Source: Candidatus Krumholzibacteriia bacterium (GTDB lineage: Bacteria > Krumholzibacteriota > Krumholzibacteriia > LZORAL124-64-63). Taken from it: a stretch of DNA of 16,350 bases. The stretch is taken from the NCBI GenBank assembly GCA_014859985.1, contig JACZKN010000493.1, positions 1-16,350 of the forward strand, read 5' to 3'. The translations under genes and the position numbers were made by a program. Shown in pieces: positions 14,401 to 16,350 of this stretch. The notes beneath the pieces are model-generated. The model worked only from the letters and a program-made list of their open reading frames with translations, was not told where the DNA came from and did no database searches. Each line of letters starts with the position of its first letter. The first letter of the stretch is position 1.

Positions 14401-14842
14401 GCTCCCCTCCCTCCCGGCGCCGCCGGAACAGCAGCTCGCCGGCCAGGGAGCGCTCCAGCGGCGCATGGGTCTCCAGGGCCTCCAGCGCGAAGTGCTGGTG
14501 CCAAGGACCGCCGGCCGAATAGCAGGCCAGCAGGGCGTCGGTCAGGTCCGGGTCGGGTTCGCGCCGGGCGGCGGCCTTCACGCCCATCTGCCACAGGGCG
14601 TCGCTGGGATCGGTGCTCAGTTCCAGCAGTTCCCGCGCGGCGAAGCAGGGCTGGGCCAGCAGGGCGACTCCCCGCAGGAACTCCAATTTCCCTTCCAGTT
14701 CGGTCGGGCGATTCAGTTTGTCGATGTAGGTGTTGATGGCGGTCGCCAGGGCCTTGACGGCAGCCAGTTCGGCGGCCTTGTCCACCGGCCGGGGGGCGGC
14801 GTCCCGGCCGAGAAACCACCGGAGGAAGGCGCGGAGGATCAC
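11456..14842 (-). CDS. ClpA/ClpB-like double AAA+ ATPase fused to a GGQ-less release-factor-2-like module
   Basis: The protein has 1128 residues. Residues 1-255 are helical and unlike the Clp_N repeat domain. NBD1 (about 256-410) has Walker A GEHGVGKT (268-275) and aromatic pore-loop residue F306, but Walker B reads VVWYVPDF (D333-F334), and no arginine-finger pair is seen near 380-392. There is no ClpB middle domain. NBD2 (about 500-700) is catalytically complete: Walker A GPTGTGKT (541-548), Walker B D609-E610, sensor N651, arginine finger R691 and sensor-2 R752; its GYVG pore loop is missing. LGF (662-664) sits where ClpA has its ClpP loop. The D2-small domain follows, then an acidic, Ala/Ser-rich linker (797-835). 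Residues 838-1115 match RF2 domains 1, 2 and the C-terminal tail without the GGQ domain. The start is GTG with GGAG 8 nt upstream. It is probably cytoplasmic. The function is unknown; ribosome-linked remodelling is inferred. Confidence 0.9.
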   Translation of the reverse strand: MILRAFLRWFLGRDAAPRPVDKAAELAAVKALATAINTYIDKLNRPTELEGKLEFLRGVALLAQPCFAARELLELSTDPSDALWQMGVKAAARREPDPDLTDALLACYSAGGPWHQHFALEALETHAPLERSLAGELLFRRRREGGEPLRQMLKMFSPLLARRLDAGEQPAFGGLLDQLDKQGGAWLLDTLQVAVAEAVPGAAPLLAEFRTWQESAVDQEQLRAMGRLWDPADDAEPLVLDHPLLTRLAADVVQALAHEPRRPVLLVGEHGVGKTAVMLHAGRELRRRGWLVFQAAGNDLLAGQMFIGQLEQRVKDLVAQLVGGRRVVWYVPDFHSLGWAGTHSNSRTAILDQILPHLEAGALALVGELPHRAYEQLVLERPRLASACKVCRVQPLDEAATLALGRAWSAARGRGPGEPLATDAVLQEAWLLARQYLQDREAPGCLLDLLEAAADADRGTAGSDAGLGTDDLLSTLARLTGLPREILDERQRLDTDQLRAFFAGRILGQPEAVACLVERITLIKAGLTDPTRPQGVFLFAGPTGTGKTEIAKALAAYLFGSEQRLLRYDMSEFQSPDALSRLVGDAEHPERESLTLHIRKQPFAVILLDEFEKAHPKVWDLFLQVFDDGRLTDQVGHTADFRHAIIILTSNLGGQAATATGLGFDQDGAGFRAGDVDRAVVRAFRPEFLNRLDRVVIFRPFSREIMREILDKELREVQRRRGLRNRSWAVVWEDSALEFLLDRGFSPTLGARPLKRAIERYLLTPLAQTIVQGRFPSGDQFLYIHAQDERLSAEFIDPRADDDRSETSAAAADEPGTGTSADASRSLAAIALNPTGAPDDFADLQDNLARLRDHLASPAWREAKSLALSMTALPDFWTSPERFAVLGEVEYRERVASGLQAAADMVSRIAGTRRGPEVRYPRKLVGQAAERLHLLDLACTALAARTPWEALVQVEAKHDPQADPAGADTLVDRLGAMYEAWGRLRRMKVQVLENSPRTAGRGRTLLLGVSGYAACTILAPESGLHVWEEPEPGRPRGTVQHRALVRVAPLPAESPADDSRAWLEAGRQAMAAPPPSAPSVVRIYRERPDPLVKDRTAGWRTGRLDRVLGGDFDLLGACAGDRAVRERG

Positions 14843-14901
14843 GGGCGGGACTCCGATCGGGATATGGGCTGCCGATCATGGGGATCGATGATACGCTGGC
14901 G

Positions 14902-14910
14902 ATCCTAGCA
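14902..14910 (-). promoter_or_regulatory. Possible extended -10 promoter of the AAA+/release-factor-like gene
   Basis: On the minus strand TGC-TAGGAT (14902-14910) resembles an extended -10 element about 60 bp before the GTG start. TTGACC (14932-14937) lies upstream, but 24 bp from the hexamer, too far for normal -35 spacing. A TATCAT hexamer also occurs slightly downstream. The 136-bp gap is divergent with trmO; no convincing plus-strand promoter was seen. Confidence 0.28.
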
Positions 14911-14978
14911 CAGGTTGCGCGGTCCGGGCAGGGTCAAACTGCGCGCGGCCGCGCGGACGCGAGCATGGGGGGTTCGCC

Positions 14979-15455
14979 ATGACCTGCACGCCCATCGGCA
15001 TCATCCGCTCGCCCTTCACCGCGCAGGGCGGCATGCCCATCCAGCCCACCGGAGCGCGGGCGGCGCCGGGGCGGGTCGAGATCGACCCCGCCTACCGGGA
15101 GGGGCTGGCCGACCTGGACGGCTTCTCCCACGTCATCCTCCTGTACCGCTTCCATGAGAGCCGCGGCTACGATCTGAAGGTCGTGCCGTTCCTGGACGCG
15201 CAGCAGCGGGGCGTGTTCGCCACGCGGGCGCCGCGGCGGCCCAACGCCATCGGCCTGTCGGTGGTGGAACTGCAGGGGATCGAGGACGGCGTGCTGCACG
15301 TGCGGAACCTGGACGTGCTGGACGGCACGCCGCTGCTGGACCTCAAGCCCTACGTGCCGCAGTTCGACGCGCCCGTCGGGCCGGTGCGCACCGGGTGGAT
15401 CGCCGCCGCGGGCCGGGACGTGGGCGCCGAGGCGGCGGACGACCGCTTCGCCTAG
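14979..15455 (+). CDS. trmO: TrmO/TsaA-type tRNA (N6-threonylcarbamoyladenosine-37 N6)-methyltransferase
   Basis: This 158-residue single-domain protein belongs to the TsaA/YaeB (UPF0066) fold, whose E. coli member methylates t6A37 to m6t6A37 in some threonine tRNAs using SAM. Family signatures are PIGIIRSPFT at the N-terminus (5-14), DGFSHVILLYRFH (47-59), ATRAPRRPNAIGLSVVEL (81-98) and DLKPYVPQFD (121-130). The E. coli enzyme has an extra C-terminal domain; this short form is common elsewhere. A run of six G residues ends 6 nt before the ATG at 14979. It is transcribed away from the AAA+ gene and shares its last bases with the stop codon of the convergent hydrolase gene (CTAG). Family membership is sure; the exact tRNA target is inferred. 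Confidence 0.9.
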   Translation: MTCTPIGIIRSPFTAQGGMPIQPTGARAAPGRVEIDPAYREGLADLDGFSHVILLYRFHESRGYDLKVVPFLDAQQRGVFATRAPRRPNAIGLSVVELQGIEDGVLHVRNLDVLDGTPLLDLKPYVPQFDAPVGPVRTGWIAAAGRDVGAEAADDRFA

Positions 15456-16249
15456 AGCCGGTACTGGTCCGGCCGCCGGTCCAGGAACAGGTCGTTGCGG
15501 GGCGTGAACAGCTTGTCGGTCTGGGCCAGGTCGATCTTGCCGACGGCCACGCCCGTGCCCGTGCCCTCCAGCCGCTGCAGCACTTCGCCCAGGGGGGAGA
15601 CCACCTGGCTGAGGCCGTTGAAGGTGAGCGCCCGGCCGGTGCGCTCCTCGGTGCCCACCCGGTTGGCGGTGGCGGCGGCGACGCGGTTCTCCAGGCAGCG
15701 GGTCTTCATGGCCTCGGGGCACCAGGGCAAGAGCAGGTTCGACGGGTGGGCGATCACCTGCGCCCCGCCCAGGGCCAGGCTGCGGGCCGCCTCGGGGAAG
15801 GCCCAGTCGAAGCAGACCATCAGGCCGACCGTGGTGCCGCAGGCCGGAAACACGGGAAAGCCCAGGTCGCCCGGCGCGAAGATGGTCTTCTCGTCCCAGA
15901 ACAGGTGCACCTTGCGGTAGAGGCCGACGGTGCCGTCCGGGCCGACCAGGACGGCGCTGTTGTAGACGGTCCCGTCGCGGCGCTCGCAGAGGCCGGCCGC
16001 GAGGGTCGTGCCCGTGTCGCGGGCGCAGGCGGCCAGGCGGCGCAGGGAGTAGGCGTCCGGGTCGCCCGGCGTCTCGGCCAGGGACAGGGCCTCGGCCGCC
16101 GAGCGGAACTGGTAGCCGGTGGCGAACAGCTCCGGCAGGACCGCCAGGTCGCAGCCCGGCGGCACCAGGGCGAGGGCCGCGTCCACATTGGCGCGCACCT
16201 CGCCGAAGACGGGGGAGGTCTGCACGGCGGCGATGGTCAAGCTGTTCAT
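15452..16249 (-). CDS. Carbon-nitrogen hydrolase (nitrilase superfamily)
   Basis: The 265-residue protein has the catalytic set of this superfamily: E40 in LPELFATGY, K113 in YRKVHLFWDE (with the supporting E120), and nucleophile C146 in MVCFDWAFPEA. The length is typical of Nit/omega-amidase-like and amidase-branch enzymes, which split non-peptide C-N bonds such as amides, carbamoyl amines or nitriles. No signal peptide or extra domain is present, so it is a cytoplasmic enzyme. The ATG at 16249 has GGGAG 8 nt upstream and overlaps the stop of the preceding minus-strand gene by 4 nt (ATGA), so the two are co-translated. The substrate cannot be chosen from the sequence. Annotation as a true nitrilase would be overreach, since most members are amidases. 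Confidence 0.92.
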   Translation of the reverse strand: MNSLTIAAVQTSPVFGEVRANVDAALALVPPGCDLAVLPELFATGYQFRSAAEALSLAETPGDPDAYSLRRLAACARDTGTTLAAGLCERRDGTVYNSAVLVGPDGTVGLYRKVHLFWDEKTIFAPGDLGFPVFPACGTTVGLMVCFDWAFPEAARSLALGGAQVIAHPSNLLLPWCPEAMKTRCLENRVAAATANRVGTEERTGRALTFNGLSQVVSPLGEVLQRLEGTGTGVAVGKIDLAQTDKLFTPRNDLFLDRRPDQYRL

Positions 16250-16350
16250 GGCTCGTCTCCCGTGGGCGCCGGGGCGCCGGTCAGGTCCAAGAGGCGGTCG
16301 AGGGTACGCCCGCGGGGGAATTCGGCCACCACGCGGGCGCGGCCGGCGGC
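16246..16350 (-). CDS. C-terminal end of an unidentified gene upstream of the hydrolase
   Basis: One minus-strand frame is open from the right edge to a TGA at 16246-16248 and gives 34 residues ending RTLDRLLDLTGAPAPTGDEP. The ATGA overlap with the hydrolase start is the main support that this is a real coding end in the same operon. The fragment is too short to identify. It has an R/D/L-rich, probably helical segment followed by a Pro/acidic tail. The N-terminal part lies outside the window. Confidence 0.6.
   Translation of the reverse strand, partial: AAGRARVVAEFPRGRTLDRLLDLTGAPAPTGDEP

Noticed and set aside
11456..14842. Annotation as an ordinary ClpB disaggregase
   Set aside because: There is no Clp_N domain, no coiled-coil middle domain and no D2 GYVG loop, NBD1 is degenerate, and a release-factor-like C-terminus is present. 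The name clpB would mislead.
12914..14908. 664-residue open frame on the plus strand opposite the AAA+ gene
   Set aside because: The minus-strand AAA+ protein has Walker A, Walker B and sensor motifs. The plus-strand frame is compositionally biased and has no family features.
1..16350. tRNA, rRNA, CRISPR arrays, insertion sequences or phage attachment sites
   Set aside because: I saw no tRNA-like cloverleaf, repeat-spacer array, transposase motif or long terminal inverted repeat. Short repeats present are explained by GC-rich codon bias.

Overview
The window is GC-rich, bacterial, densely packed chromosomal DNA. It carries ordinary housekeeping, storage and cell-surface genes plus one very unusual protein. 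I see no IS element, phage gene, tRNA, rRNA or CRISPR array. The XrtA/PEP-CTERM-style polysaccharide deacetylase, the M16 peptidase and the bacterial-type glycogen genes fit a Gram-negative-type envelope and a GC-rich lineage. I cannot name the phylum from sequence alone.

Layout, left to right. (1) 1-1328, minus strand: an M16 zinc peptidase cut off by the left edge, with a convincing sigma70-like promoter in the 202-bp divergent gap that follows. (2) 1531-5182, plus strand: three translationally coupled genes (4-nt GTGA and ATGA overlaps) for a CLC anion transporter/channel with CBS and RCK_C cytoplasmic domains, a SAM methyltransferase and a polysaccharide deacetylase. They end at a 13-bp-stem hairpin (5206-5240). 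(3) 5419-11446, plus strand: a carbohydrate-storage block of a GalT-type nucleotidylyltransferase, glycogen synthase (glgA), a soluble PAS-GAF histidine kinase, a stand-alone receiver protein and ADP-glucose pyrophosphorylase (glgC). The two-component pair sits between the two committed glycogen genes, which suggests a regulatory link. (4) 11456-14842, minus strand and convergent with glgC: a 1128-residue ClpA/ClpB-like double AAA+ protein whose C-terminus resembles peptide chain release factor 2 without its catalytic GGQ domain. (5) 14979-15455, plus strand: a TrmO-type tRNA methyltransferase. (6) 15452-16350, minus strand: a nitrilase-superfamily hydrolase and the last 34 codons of an unidentified upstream gene, overlapping by 4 nt (ATGA).

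The main candidate for an undescribed system is the AAA+/release-factor fusion. Its first ATPase domain looks unable to hydrolyse ATP (no Walker B glutamate, no arginine fingers) but keeps an aromatic pore-loop residue. Its second ATPase domain keeps all catalytic motifs but lacks the GYVG pore loop, and it carries an LGF tripeptide where ClpA has its ClpP-docking loop. The release-factor module keeps the counterparts of domain 1, domain 2 and the extreme C-terminal tail, but domain 3 (GGQ) is cleanly missing and the SPF codon-reading tripeptide is not conserved. A ribosome-directed unfoldase or remodeller that mimics a release factor is a reasonable hypothesis, but it is inference.
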